DNA of 41,879 bases from an uncultured Oscillospiraceae bacterium (GTDB taxonomy: Bacteria > Bacillota > Clostridia > Oscillospirales > Ruminococcaceae): positions 1 through 41,879 of the forward strand of contig UREN01000013.1 of NCBI GenBank assembly GCA_900546885.1, written 5' to 3'. The notes below the pieces were generated by a model. The model did not search any database. It was not told the DNA's origin and worked only from the letters and a program-made list of their open reading frames with translations. Position 1 is the first letter of the stretch, and the number at the start of each line of letters is the position of its first letter. This document shows, piece by piece, positions 31,795 through 39,949 of this stretch. The position numbers and the translations under genes are program-made.

Positions 31795-34179
31795 TCACTG
31801 CGCCCGGCCAAAGAGGGCATAGAGGTATTCGTTCAGCAAATAGATGCCGCCCAGCGCGGCGGCCAGGTAAAAGCAGGCGCCCACCGCGCCGCCGGGCGTT
31901 TGAAACATGGCGGCTATGTGAAACAGCGGGTACACGCTAAGCCACTTTGCGCCTGTAAGCCCGCACACGCTTAGCAAAAGCGGCAGGCACAGCGGCAGCG
32001 CCGCCGCAAACATGGCCCCGAATGTGCTGCCTGTGCGCTGGCCCAGCGCCAGCACACACCCCGCCATGAAGCGCAGCGCCGCATAGCGCGCGCCCAGCAT
32101 GAAAAGAACCAGCAGCACAAGCGGAAGCTCCGGCATGGCGGCATAGGCGGGCAGGCTGTACAGCGGCGCAAACGGGCAGCCAAGGCCGTAATCCCGCAGG
32201 GCCACCCAAAAGCGCGGCAGCACGCCCAACACCGTCAGCACGCCGCAGGCCAGCGCGGCGGCGCGCAGCTTGCACTTTACCGTGTGGCTGCGCCCCAGCG
32301 GCGTGGCGCACACCACGCGCGCCATGCCCGTCTGCTTTTCCATGGCAAACAGCCCGGCAAAGCACACACAGCACAAAAGCGCCGCGGCCAGCGCGTCTGC
32401 GGCGTCGCGCGCGTCCGCCACGTCAAACAGGCGCAGCCAGCCTGTGTCGTACACCATCTGGCAGCGCGTAAGCTGTGCGGCGCGCTGGGCCCCGGCCAGC
32501 ACGCGCTGGTAGGTGCCCATTTCGCGCTGAAGGCTGTCGTAGCCCATCATCAGGGCCGAATATTCCGCCTGCGAAAGGCTGCCCGAGGCCAGCGCACTTT
32601 GCAGCTGCACAAGCGGCCGGAACTTTTCGCTCTCCTGCTCCAGCCAGCCCAGCGTTTCGGCCCGCAGGGGGCCCTGCATGTTCTGCATGTAATAGCGATA
32701 GTAAATTTCGTCCGCGTCAATATAGCTTTCCGCCTGCACGGCGTCATACACCTGGTAAGCGCCGAACAGGCACAAAATCAGCGCCGCGCCGCCCACGCAG
32801 AACAGCTTGAACAGCTCGGTGCCAAAGGGTGTGGCGCCCGCGCGGGCGTGCCGGGCCCCAAAGCGCCGCAAAGGCGCGGGCGCGCGCAGGGCCAGCTTTT
32901 GCGCGGCCTGCAGCCTGCCGCGCATGAACACAAGGCAAAACAGCGCGCAAAACACCGTGCAGCACACCACCGCCGTGGCCGCCGTCACCACGGCCAGCGC
33001 CAGCGGCTGCCCAAACCAGTATAAGTTGTGGTAACGTCCCAAAAATTCGTTGGTACGCAACAGGCTTACCAGGTTTGCATATTTCAGCACATTCCAGCGG
33101 CTGGTGGCCGGCACCAGGCTGCGCACCAGCAAATTCAGCGCCAGAAACCCGCCCGCGGCCAGCGCCCCGGTGAACAGCCGCTTTGCCGCCAGCATGGCAA
33201 GCATCACCCACGCGCCTGCGGCCAGCGCCGCCGCCCACTTGGTAAGCAAAAACAGCCCAATATACTGCCCCACCGAAAGCGAAAGCGTGGTGCGCATCAG
33301 CGCAGGCACAGATTGCACGCTGCGCGAAAGCGGCCCAAGGCCATAGCACGCATGGCAGTAAATAAGGTTTACGCCATACAAAAGCACCAGCACGGGCGCA
33401 AGGCTAAGGGCCAGCGCCGCCAGCTTTGCCAGCGCCGTTTTGCCGCGCCCGGCCTGTGTGCTGCGTATCAGGGCCAAAAGGCCGGTGTCCCGCTCAAAGC
33501 GCACCAGCACCGTGGCAAGCAGCAGCATGGCAAACACGGCCACCACGTCTGTCAGGGCAAAATCCAGCGCCGTCATAAGCCCGCGCTGGGGGTAATATTG
33601 AATAGGAATGCCCCGCATGCCCTCAAAGGCGCGGGCCGTGGCCTCTATGTTGGCAAGGTCGTACCCGTCGGCACTGTTTGCAAAAATGGAAATGGACGAA
33701 AGCTGCTGCGCTTTCTGGGCAATGGAATCCAGAAAGGCGTCATAGCCGGCCACCTCGTCATATTCCAGCACAATGGTTTTTAAAAACGTGTATTCGCGCG
33801 GCAGGGTATCGCCATAGCGCAAATAATTGCCCGCCGCATATTCCTCGTAAAATTCGCTGAACTCCTGCGCATACTGCGCGCGCATATACTCATCCTGCGT
33901 GCCGCCGTTCCACGCTTCGGTGCGCAGCACGTTTTCAATGCGGCTCATGGCCTCGGCGCGGCGCAGGCTTTCGTGCAGAAATTCGCCCATCTGCGGCATA
34001 TCCATGCCCGCAATGTCGGCGCACAGCGCGTGGTAGGCCGCCGGGGTGAAAGCGCTGGAGGCGGGCTTTGTGCCCACCCACAAAAGAAACAGGTTGGCCC
34101 CCAGCAGCGCGGCCAGCGCCACCAGAAAAAAGCGGCTGCGCCACACCTTGCGCAGCTCGGCCGCAACCAGGCGCGTCAT
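31795..34179 (-). CDS. ABC-2-type exporter permease, double-length (fused)
   Basis: The 794-residue membrane protein looks like two ABC-2 permeases joined. Each half starts with a membrane segment (LRKVWRSRFFLVALAALL at residue 9; ELFKLFCVGGAALILCLFGAY near 455), then a large polar outer loop of about 150 residues with Tyr/Glu-rich helices, and then a cluster of about five to six membrane segments. A single ATPase is encoded directly upstream with a four-base ATGA overlap. Exporters of this kind handle lipids, peptides or antibiotics; there is no substrate clue. A length near 800 is well above the 250-400 typical of one ABC-2 subunit. Confidence 0.8.
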   Translation of the reverse strand: MTRLVAAELRKVWRSRFFLVALAALLGANLFLLWVGTKPASSAFTPAAYHALCADIAGMDMPQMGEFLHESLRRAEAMSRIENVLRTEAWNGGTQDEYMRAQYAQEFSEFYEEYAAGNYLRYGDTLPREYTFLKTIVLEYDEVAGYDAFLDSIAQKAQQLSSISIFANSADGYDLANIEATARAFEGMRGIPIQYYPQRGLMTALDFALTDVVAVFAMLLLATVLVRFERDTGLLALIRSTQAGRGKTALAKLAALALSLAPVLVLLYGVNLIYCHACYGLGPLSRSVQSVPALMRTTLSLSVGQYIGLFLLTKWAAALAAGAWVMLAMLAAKRLFTGALAAGGFLALNLLVRSLVPATSRWNVLKYANLVSLLRTNEFLGRYHNLYWFGQPLALAVVTAATAVVCCTVFCALFCLVFMRGRLQAAQKLALRAPAPLRRFGARHARAGATPFGTELFKLFCVGGAALILCLFGAYQVYDAVQAESYIDADEIYYRYYMQNMQGPLRAETLGWLEQESEKFRPLVQLQSALASGSLSQAEYSALMMGYDSLQREMGTYQRVLAGAQRAAQLTRCQMVYDTGWLRLFDVADARDAADALAAALLCCVCFAGLFAMEKQTGMARVVCATPLGRSHTVKCKLRAAALACGVLTVLGVLPRFWVALRDYGLGCPFAPLYSLPAYAAMPELPLVLLVLFMLGARYAALRFMAGCVLALGQRTGSTFGAMFAAALPLCLPLLLSVCGLTGAKWLSVYPLFHIAAMFQTPGGAVGACFYLAAALGGIYLLNEYLYALFGRAQ

Positions 34180-34916
34180 GGTTCATCCTCCCCATATACG
34201 GCAAGGTACACGTCTTCCAGCGTTTTGCCGGGCGCGTAGGCCTCTATCAGCTGCGCGGGCGGGGCCTTATCCACCAAAAGGCCGTCTTTCAAAAGCAATA
34301 TCTCATCTGCCACATGCTCTACGTCCGGCACTACATGCGTGGCCACCAGCACAATGCAGTTGTGCGAAAGCTGCTGCAAAATATGGCGCAGGCGCACACG
34401 CTCCTTCGGGTCCAGCCCGGCGGTGGGCTCGTCCAATATCAAAAGCTGCGGGCTGCCCAGCAGGGCCGCGGCGGCCAGCAGCCGCTGCTTCATGCCGCCC
34501 GAATAGGCGGCCAGCTTTTTTTCCAGCTCTGCCTGCAGGTGCACGGCCCCGGCCACGCGCTGCACCTCGGCGGGCACGGCGGCGCGCGGCAGCTCTTTCA
34601 GCGCCGCCATATACTGCAAAAAGCGCTGCCCGGTAAAGCTGTCGTATAAATTCTGCTGCTGCGGCATATAGCCCAGCACAGCGCGGAACTGCCTGCCCAG
34701 GCGGCGCACATCGTGCCCGTTCCACAGCACTTTGCCCTTTGTGGCGGCAAGGTTGCCAATGATAATGTTAATCATGGTGCTTTTGCCCGCGCCATTCGGC
34801 CCCAAAAGGCCGTAGAACCCCGGCCCCAGCGTGAACGAAACGCCGCCCAGCGCGCGCTTTTCGCCGTGCCGCCCGCCGTACACCTTCACAAGCCCCTGCA
34901 CGCACAATTCCTGCAT
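34176..34916 (-). CDS. ABC exporter ATP-binding protein
   Basis: The 246-residue ATPase has Walker A GPNGAGKST, signature YSGGMKQR, Walker B LLILDEPTAGLDP and the switch His in VATHVV. The ATG at 34916 is preferred to an in-frame ATG at 34931, because the latter overlaps the GGAGGTG ribosome site that serves 34916. It forms an exporter with the large permease encoded downstream. No GntR-type regulator, common in front of such pairs, is present. Confidence 0.93.
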   Translation of the reverse strand: MQELCVQGLVKVYGGRHGEKRALGGVSFTLGPGFYGLLGPNGAGKSTMINIIIGNLAATKGKVLWNGHDVRRLGRQFRAVLGYMPQQQNLYDSFTGQRFLQYMAALKELPRAAVPAEVQRVAGAVHLQAELEKKLAAYSGGMKQRLLAAAALLGSPQLLILDEPTAGLDPKERVRLRHILQQLSHNCIVLVATHVVPDVEHVADEILLLKDGLLVDKAPPAQLIEAYAPGKTLEDVYLAVYGEDEP

Positions 34917-35065
34917 GGCTTTCACCTCCATAGGCAGAATATTCCCCGGCCGCTGGCCGCCTGCGTCCGGCAGGCTCTCGGCTCAAAACAACTTCCCGCG
35001 TAATGTTCTTATCTATTTCGGTTGCCCATCCGCTACAAAGAAAGATAAGGGCATTGAGAAGGCCT

Positions 35066-36439
35066 TTATACAGAAAGGTCAACAGATTGAAATAGCGTGT
35101 CATCAAAGGGAATATAATTTGGCACGGAGTTCCAATAATCCTCTTTTTTTATCAGCATATATTCAGTCATAGAAGAATCAACCGTATAAAGAGAACCATC
35201 CAGCCCGGTAGCAGACCGAGTTATGTTCATCATTCCCCCATTTACCAGAAAATACTGGTCTGTCTCATCCTGAATGAACACGGGTATCTCTCCCCCTTCG
35301 TGTGTAAAGGAAAGAGAGAGCGGCAGCGTTTCCTGCGTAGTCAAATTATAGCTGTAATAGCGTGTATGCTCCCCGGTTGAATTGCTGAACATGATGTGGT
35401 TATCACGGATTTCACCCATCAGCATCACAGATGCCGCCGGGGTGGGCTGAGCTTCACCGAATATATTGTCAGTTACGATCCACTCTTTTCTGTTTTGCAG
35501 GTTGTGTGCATACAGGCAGGCGCCGCCACTTTTTACAAAATAGACAATCCCTTGCCTTGCTGTGAAAGAAAGCTCGCCCTGCGTCCATGCAAAGCCAGTG
35601 TCTGTCAGGCGATTTTCCCGAAGGGAATAGAGCTGCAATTCATATTGCAGGTGGGGAAGCTGGTCTTGAAGATCGTCACCGGCATATTCGGATGAAATCC
35701 ACGAGCGCTGTAAAACAAGCCCCTCAGGATATACGCCGATGATGTTTCCTTCTCTTTCTTTTCCCAACTGGCATAAGCGTTCCAGCTTATTTTCGTCAAA
35801 ATTGGTGCGGCATAAAGCAGTATTTGTAATCTGCATGGCATTGGCGTCGTAGTCTAAAAGCAGCAGGTACAGGTTTTGCCCGTCGGCAGCTATGCCGGTA
35901 TTATAGGAGAGAAGGCACCCCTGCGGCACAGTCAGCTTTTTGCGGCTTGCCGCGTTTGGCTCCATTTGTAATAGAAAACTTGGTGACCCCTCATAGTTAA
36001 TATTGGGAATTGGTGATTTCCCATATTTGACAACATAAAGCTTTCCGTTCACTGCCAAGGGAACCGCACCGCCGAATATGTCTTCCAGCCAGCCGGGGTT
36101 TTCCTCATCATTTGTTACAACCATCTGGTCAGACAGGTAAATCAACTGGCGGGTAGCATAGTCGTAGTAAAGCAGCCGCCCGGAATAGTCCTCTGTGTTA
36201 GGAAGAATAAAATAGGCGCCGTTTTGGTCTCCGCTGATTTCCGTGCCGAAAATCCCCGCGCCGGATAAAGCCATTTCCATCTCAAGCGCAGGGGAATTTT
36301 CCGAGCCATAAGCCTCACCCGGCGCCGGGGCAGGCGTTGCATTTGGTGAAGCGCCGTTATTGGAACCGTGACAGGCAGACAGCAGAATGATGCAGCAAAG
36401 GAAAACCGAAAATAAAAATTTCCACAACTTCATATTCAT
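35066..36439 (-). CDS. Lipoprotein of the four-member array, without the Cys-His motif
   Basis: The 457-residue protein has a good lipobox (LSAC, Cys23) followed by a Pro/Ala-rich linker. It shares with the other three the phrase LLYYDYATRQLIYL and a C-terminal LIKKEDYWNSVPNY, but the C-x4-C-x-H-x4-C segment is replaced by SDQMVVTNDE. The remainder contains repeated beta-strand-like blocks suggestive of a propeller. Base composition is lower in GC than the surroundings. No Shine-Dalgarno is seen before either candidate ATG (36439 or 36433). It lies 149 bases upstream of the ABC exporter operon, in the same orientation. Function unknown. Confidence 0.7.
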   Translation of the reverse strand: MNMKLWKFLFSVFLCCIILLSACHGSNNGASPNATPAPAPGEAYGSENSPALEMEMALSGAGIFGTEISGDQNGAYFILPNTEDYSGRLLYYDYATRQLIYLSDQMVVTNDEENPGWLEDIFGGAVPLAVNGKLYVVKYGKSPIPNINYEGSPSFLLQMEPNAASRKKLTVPQGCLLSYNTGIAADGQNLYLLLLDYDANAMQITNTALCRTNFDENKLERLCQLGKEREGNIIGVYPEGLVLQRSWISSEYAGDDLQDQLPHLQYELQLYSLRENRLTDTGFAWTQGELSFTARQGIVYFVKSGGACLYAHNLQNRKEWIVTDNIFGEAQPTPAASVMLMGEIRDNHIMFSNSTGEHTRYYSYNLTTQETLPLSLSFTHEGGEIPVFIQDETDQYFLVNGGMMNITRSATGLDGSLYTVDSSMTEYMLIKKEDYWNSVPNYIPFDDTLFQSVDLSV

Positions 36440-37004
36440 AAAATAAAACCGGCATGGTTACAAAGCCTTTTATCCATGTCGCTTCAAACAGAAAATATGT
36501 GCGGCTATCAGCTTCGTACAGGCTGGGGCGGCTTCATCGGGGTACTGCTTATGCTGCCGGAAGCGTCCGCGCATGTGTTTTTATGCCGCGCGTGGGAAGA
36601 GGGCGCAGGCTGGCCGGGCAGCAGTGTATGAGGCGGCGCGGAACGCACATTTATCACCAAACGGAAGCCCAGAGGCGGGGAAGCCTTTTGAAACAGACGC
36701 GCAGGGAATATCCTGTGTGGCAAAGGACATTTGAATATTCTGCGCAAATACGGGGCGAGCCTGCTGGGAAATAAGCAGATATGAGGCCCCAAAGCCTTGC
36801 GGCCGCTGCCCGCCCTGCCGCATCTGGCAAACTGCGGCAGGGCGGGCGGCCATCAGAAGAAGGGTAAAAAAGAAGAAAAGCATTGGAACGCGCCCCAGTG
36901 CCAAGGCGGCCCCGCCGGGCCCGCCGCGCACGGGCAGGCGCGGCGGGCGGGGGGCCTAAAAGAAGAGCACGAAAAAAGAAGAAATGCAAAACAAAGGCGC
37001 CGCG
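36440..37004. other. Gene-free gap with degenerate repeat; possible remnant
   Basis: Several short open frames on both strands cross this 565-base stretch but none has a ribosome site or recognisable family. The right part holds two hairpin elements (36808-36847 and 36908-36954). The left part may be the remains of an array gene that lost its body, since in the other junctions a lipoprotein gene starts right after the hairpin. No protein similarity was recognised to prove this. Confidence 0.4.
36808..36890 (-). repeat. Degenerate copy of the array hairpin element
   Basis: A perfect 15-base-pair stem (GCCCGCCCTGCCGCA / TGCGGCAGGGCGGGC, ten-base loop) is preceded on the minus strand by a pyrimidine tract (CTTTTCTTCTTTTTT, then CTTCTTCTG). 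The arrangement matches the element at the other junctions. Confidence 0.55.
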
Positions 37005-37016
37005 TTAGGCAAGCTG
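36908..37016 (-). repeat. Array junction repeat, copy A
   Basis: Read on the minus strand it runs from the last codons CAGCTTGCCTAA (QLA-stop) of the gene at 37005 through a pyrimidine tract into a GC hairpin (ends GGCCCGGCGGGGCC). It matches 38423-38536 with about four substitutions and one five-base indel. Confidence 0.85.
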
Positions 37017-38399
37017 GGCGCTTTCTACATAAGCTTGGGCTACCATGCGGTAATTTGGGTTTGATGCCAGGTAATCTTCCACACGAATAAACCCTGTTCG
37101 GCGGTAGGCCAAATCGTTTTCCGACCCCTCTTTTGCATCTACCAGCAAATCATCGCCAAACTGCGCAATGATGTTAATGGCCTTTTGCGTGGCCATGGAA
37201 TAATTCGAAAGCGTAATTTCCGTTATTTCTCCCGTGTTCTGGTTTACAGCGTACTGTGTATACAAAAGCTCCATATTTCCGGCATCATCATACTGCTCGG
37301 AATACAGATGGTTGACCAAAACATACTCGTTCAGAAAGCCATAGATGAATACATTCCCGCTTGTGAAGGGGACGGTGGTTTTGCGCACAGCAGGCTGGGC
37401 GGCAAAATCTTCCACCAAAATTTCTTTGGCGCCGCCCGGGCCAACGCAGCACAAATCACACGAGCTTTCGTCTTCCCGGTAATCGAGGTAATATAAGGCT
37501 TCGCCGCTGTACTCTTCATAGTAGGCATTGCCCCGGTAACACAAAAGCTCATGTTCGGGGCCGCCGTCAAAGGGCAGCTCGAAACCCCGGTGCACAGTTG
37601 CGTTTTCCATGCGCTCGATGTCGGCCTGCATGTCTTCGGAGGTTTCGTATTCTTCTGTTGTAATGGTTTTCAGAATAAAGCCGGTGTCAGAAACACCGCG
37701 CAGAAACAAAGATTTCTGCTGTTCACCTTCTGCCGCTGCTGTGCGGTATAGCTCGCTGCAGGCGCCCGTTTCGATGTCAATTTCAAACAGGCACGGCTGC
37801 ACCTGCACTTGCCCCGGCCCATTTTCCTGCACGCGGTTTCCGCACAAAATCAGGCTTTTTTCGCTTGCCGCCGCGCCGTCCCGAAGGGTGATGCCATTTT
37901 CCAGCTCACACAGGGTGCGGCGGTTGGTGCCGTTCAAATCCATCATTTCCACCTTGGAAGGCTTCGGGGCCTCATCCGGAAGGGAAATATAGCTGTATAC
38001 AACCAGCAGCTTATCTTCCAGCGCAACAGGAAAAACATAATAGCCGGCAGAATCGATAAAAGATGAGCAGGAAGCGTCGCTGTGTTCGCAGCTTGGAGTG
38101 CTGCACAAATATACCTGTTTTTCTGCGGCATGGTCTGTAAACAAAAGGTTTGAGCGCCCGTTACTCTGCATGATAATTTGGTAAAAGCCGGCGCTGTTGG
38201 CGCTGCCGCGTGTAATTACATCGGGGCTTGCGGCAATCCAATAATGGTCAGACAATGCCTGCGCACAGGCAGGCGCCGTTGAGGCCTGCGCCACCTGCCC
38301 GCTTTGGGGCGCGCTTGCGCTTTGCGAAGAAGCGCAGGCGCAAAACAGAACGGCACACACCGCAAGCAGGGCACAGAAAAATAGCGCGCGTTTTGGCAT
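37005..38399 (-). CDS. Array lipoprotein with C-x4-C-x-H-x4-C motif
   Basis: The 464-residue protein starts MPKRALFFCALLAVC and has an imperfect lipobox around LFCACASS. It carries NLLFTDHAAEKQ followed by Cys99, Cys104, His106 and Cys111, and ends with DYLASNPNYRMVAQAY and QLA. The ATG at 38399 follows GGGAGGTG by six bases; the frame continues upstream across the hairpin without a plausible start. Its first 90 coding bases are almost identical to those of the gene at 38525-39802, while the bodies differ greatly. The beta-rich body may form a propeller. Function unknown; the Cys-His set could bind a metal or be redox-active outside the membrane. Confidence 0.8.
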   Translation of the reverse strand: MPKRALFFCALLAVCAVLFCACASSQSASAPQSGQVAQASTAPACAQALSDHYWIAASPDVITRGSANSAGFYQIIMQSNGRSNLLFTDHAAEKQVYLCSTPSCEHSDASCSSFIDSAGYYVFPVALEDKLLVVYSYISLPDEAPKPSKVEMMDLNGTNRRTLCELENGITLRDGAAASEKSLILCGNRVQENGPGQVQVQPCLFEIDIETGACSELYRTAAAEGEQQKSLFLRGVSDTGFILKTITTEEYETSEDMQADIERMENATVHRGFELPFDGGPEHELLCYRGNAYYEEYSGEALYYLDYREDESSCDLCCVGPGGAKEILVEDFAAQPAVRKTTVPFTSGNVFIYGFLNEYVLVNHLYSEQYDDAGNMELLYTQYAVNQNTGEITEITLSNYSMATQKAINIIAQFGDDLLVDAKEGSENDLAYRRTGFIRVEDYLASNPNYRMVAQAYVESAQLA

Positions 38400-38536
38400 A
38401 AAAGGCACCTCCCGCCCGGTGTGGCCCCGCCGGGCCCGCCGCGCACGGGTGGGCGCGGCGGGCGGGGGGCCTAAAAGAAGAGCACGGAAAAAGAAGAAAT
38501 GCAAAACAAGGGCGCCGCGCCGCGTTAGGCAAGCTG
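38309..38536 (-). repeat. Array junction repeat, copy B
   Basis: Positions 38309-38470 align without gaps to 39712-39873 with about ten differences, covering the signal-peptide DNA, ribosome site and hairpin. Positions 38423-38536 align to copy A, including the stop codon region of the gene at 38525. Confidence 0.9.
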
Positions 38537-39802
38537 CGGCAGTTTTACTTCCTCGTAATTAGGCCTGCTGTTCAGAAAATCGTCTATGGAGATAAATGCT
38601 TGCGCAAGCTCCATTGATTCAAAAGTGACGGCCTGCCCATCACTGGTGAAGCCTGTTGTCTCTGTAAAAATTTCACGGTTTGCAACCAGAAGGGAATCGC
38701 CTATTTTATCGTAAACTGGAATTAGCTTGTTATCGGTAGGTGTTTCGAACAGAAACAAATCTACTTCGTGCAGTTCGCTGCTTTCTGCGTTGTACACTTC
38801 ATAATGGTATTTCCCGCCTGTGTCAAGGGTAAAATGCTCTAAAAAGATGTACGGGTAATACACATTTATTAATGCCACATCATCTGCATCTGGAAACAGC
38901 AGGCCAGTGGCAATTTGTTGTTCCTCGGAGGAATTCAGCTTGCGGGCATAAATGCTTCCATCTGCCAAGTTGTACCAATATATGGTGTTTTCGGTTACAT
39001 AATAGCGGGGCGTCATATTTTGAAAGGGCTGTGTGGCAAGCAGTTCTCCGCTTGGGCTGAGAACTTCAATGTTAAAATTCACCGATGCCTCATTTGCTTC
39101 CGCAGGCAGCATCACAGAAAGCGTGCCACCCTCGGCGCCCCACAGGTATGCGTCACAGTCCCATTCCCGCAGGGTTTGCATGGTGCCGTCCTGCAGGGAA
39201 AGGGAGATAAGGTTTGTAAAAGTATGAATGCGCCCGCTTTCTTCAGTTTCTATTCTGTTGCACACGGTGTACAGCTTTTCACCATCTGTGGCAACGGGGT
39301 TATTATAATCAAACTCGCTGGGCAAAGTGGCAAGCTGAGTACGGTTTTGGCCATTCAAATCTATGCGGTACAGGGCGGGAAGGGTGTTTTCCTTTTCAGA
39401 ACCGGAAAAAATCATATAAAGATAATTGCCTACCACACAGGAATTTGCCGTGCCGTACCGGTAGGGAAAAAACGCGGTGCAGGTTTCATCGTTATGCAGG
39501 CAATCTGGCTTTTCGCACACCACAATGGCCTGCCGTGTGGCGTAATCCAGATACAAAAGATTTATGCCGCGTGAATCATCATTTCGCAATTCTACGAAAT
39601 AAATGCCATCGCTTGTTTTCGCTTTCTTTCCGGCCTTTTCATTGCTGCTGTGCAGCATGCAAAGCGGCTGCGGCCCCGCTTCGTTTTCCGCCTGCGGGGC
39701 GCTGGCCGAGGGCGCGCTTGCGCTTTGCGAAGAAGCGCAGGCACAAAACAGAACGGCACACGCCGCAAGCAGGGCACAGAAAAACAACGCGCGTTTTGGC
39801 AT
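38525..39802 (-). CDS. Array lipoprotein with C-x4-C-x-H-x4-C motif
   Basis: The 425-residue protein starts MPKRALFFCALLAAC, nearly identical to its neighbour's signal peptide. The body has NLLYLDYATRQ followed by Cys96, Cys101, His103 and Cys108 (CEKPDCLHNDETC), blocks such as LYRIDLNGQNR typical of beta-propeller-like repeats, and a C-terminal SIDDFLNSRPNY. It ends PQLA like the gene at 37005. The ATG at 39802 follows GGGAGGTG. Family role unknown; it should be attached to the outer face of the membrane. Confidence 0.82.
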   Translation of the reverse strand: MPKRALFFCALLAACAVLFCACASSQSASAPSASAPQAENEAGPQPLCMLHSSNEKAGKKAKTSDGIYFVELRNDDSRGINLLYLDYATRQAIVVCEKPDCLHNDETCTAFFPYRYGTANSCVVGNYLYMIFSGSEKENTLPALYRIDLNGQNRTQLATLPSEFDYNNPVATDGEKLYTVCNRIETEESGRIHTFTNLISLSLQDGTMQTLREWDCDAYLWGAEGGTLSVMLPAEANEASVNFNIEVLSPSGELLATQPFQNMTPRYYVTENTIYWYNLADGSIYARKLNSSEEQQIATGLLFPDADDVALINVYYPYIFLEHFTLDTGGKYHYEVYNAESSELHEVDLFLFETPTDNKLIPVYDKIGDSLLVANREIFTETTGFTSDGQAVTFESMELAQAFISIDDFLNSRPNYEEVKLPQLA

Positions 39803-39890
39803 GCAAGGCACCTCCCGCCCGGTGTGGCCCCGCCGGGCCCGCCGCGCACTGGCAGGCACGGCGGGCGGGGGGCTATCAGAAGAAGAGTAC
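39712..39890 (-). repeat. Array junction repeat, copy C
   Basis: Same arrangement as copy B on the signal-peptide side. Its far side diverges (TATCAGAAGAAGAG in plus orientation) and resembles the degenerate copy near 36850 instead. Confidence 0.85.
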
Positions 39891-39891
39891 C

Positions 39892-39918
39892 AAAAAACAG
39901 TATGAAACACTGTTTTTT
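39892..39918. terminator. Bidirectional terminator-like hairpin
   Basis: AAAAAACAGT / ACTGTTTTTT with a seven-base loop. On the minus strand it follows the gene at 39950, so it probably ends that transcript before the array. Confidence 0.65.
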
Positions 39919-39949
39919 GCAATAATGAGGCCGCTTTCAGCGGCGGGGG

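Noticed and set aside
36454..36774. 106-residue plus-strand frame in the gene-free gap
   Set aside because: No ribosome site, no recognisable domain, and it opposes the direction of all array genes.
36581..36989. Minus-strand frames of 94-116 residues just after the hairpin elements
   Set aside because: They contain a hydrophobic stretch like a signal peptide, but there is no ribosome site comparable to those of the array genes and the body looks non-coding; kept only as a possible remnant.
36908..39890. CRISPR array or integron as explanation of the repeats
   Set aside because: There are three main copies over 100 bases long, separated by whole genes; no short regularly spaced repeats, cas genes, integrase or attC-like sites are visible.
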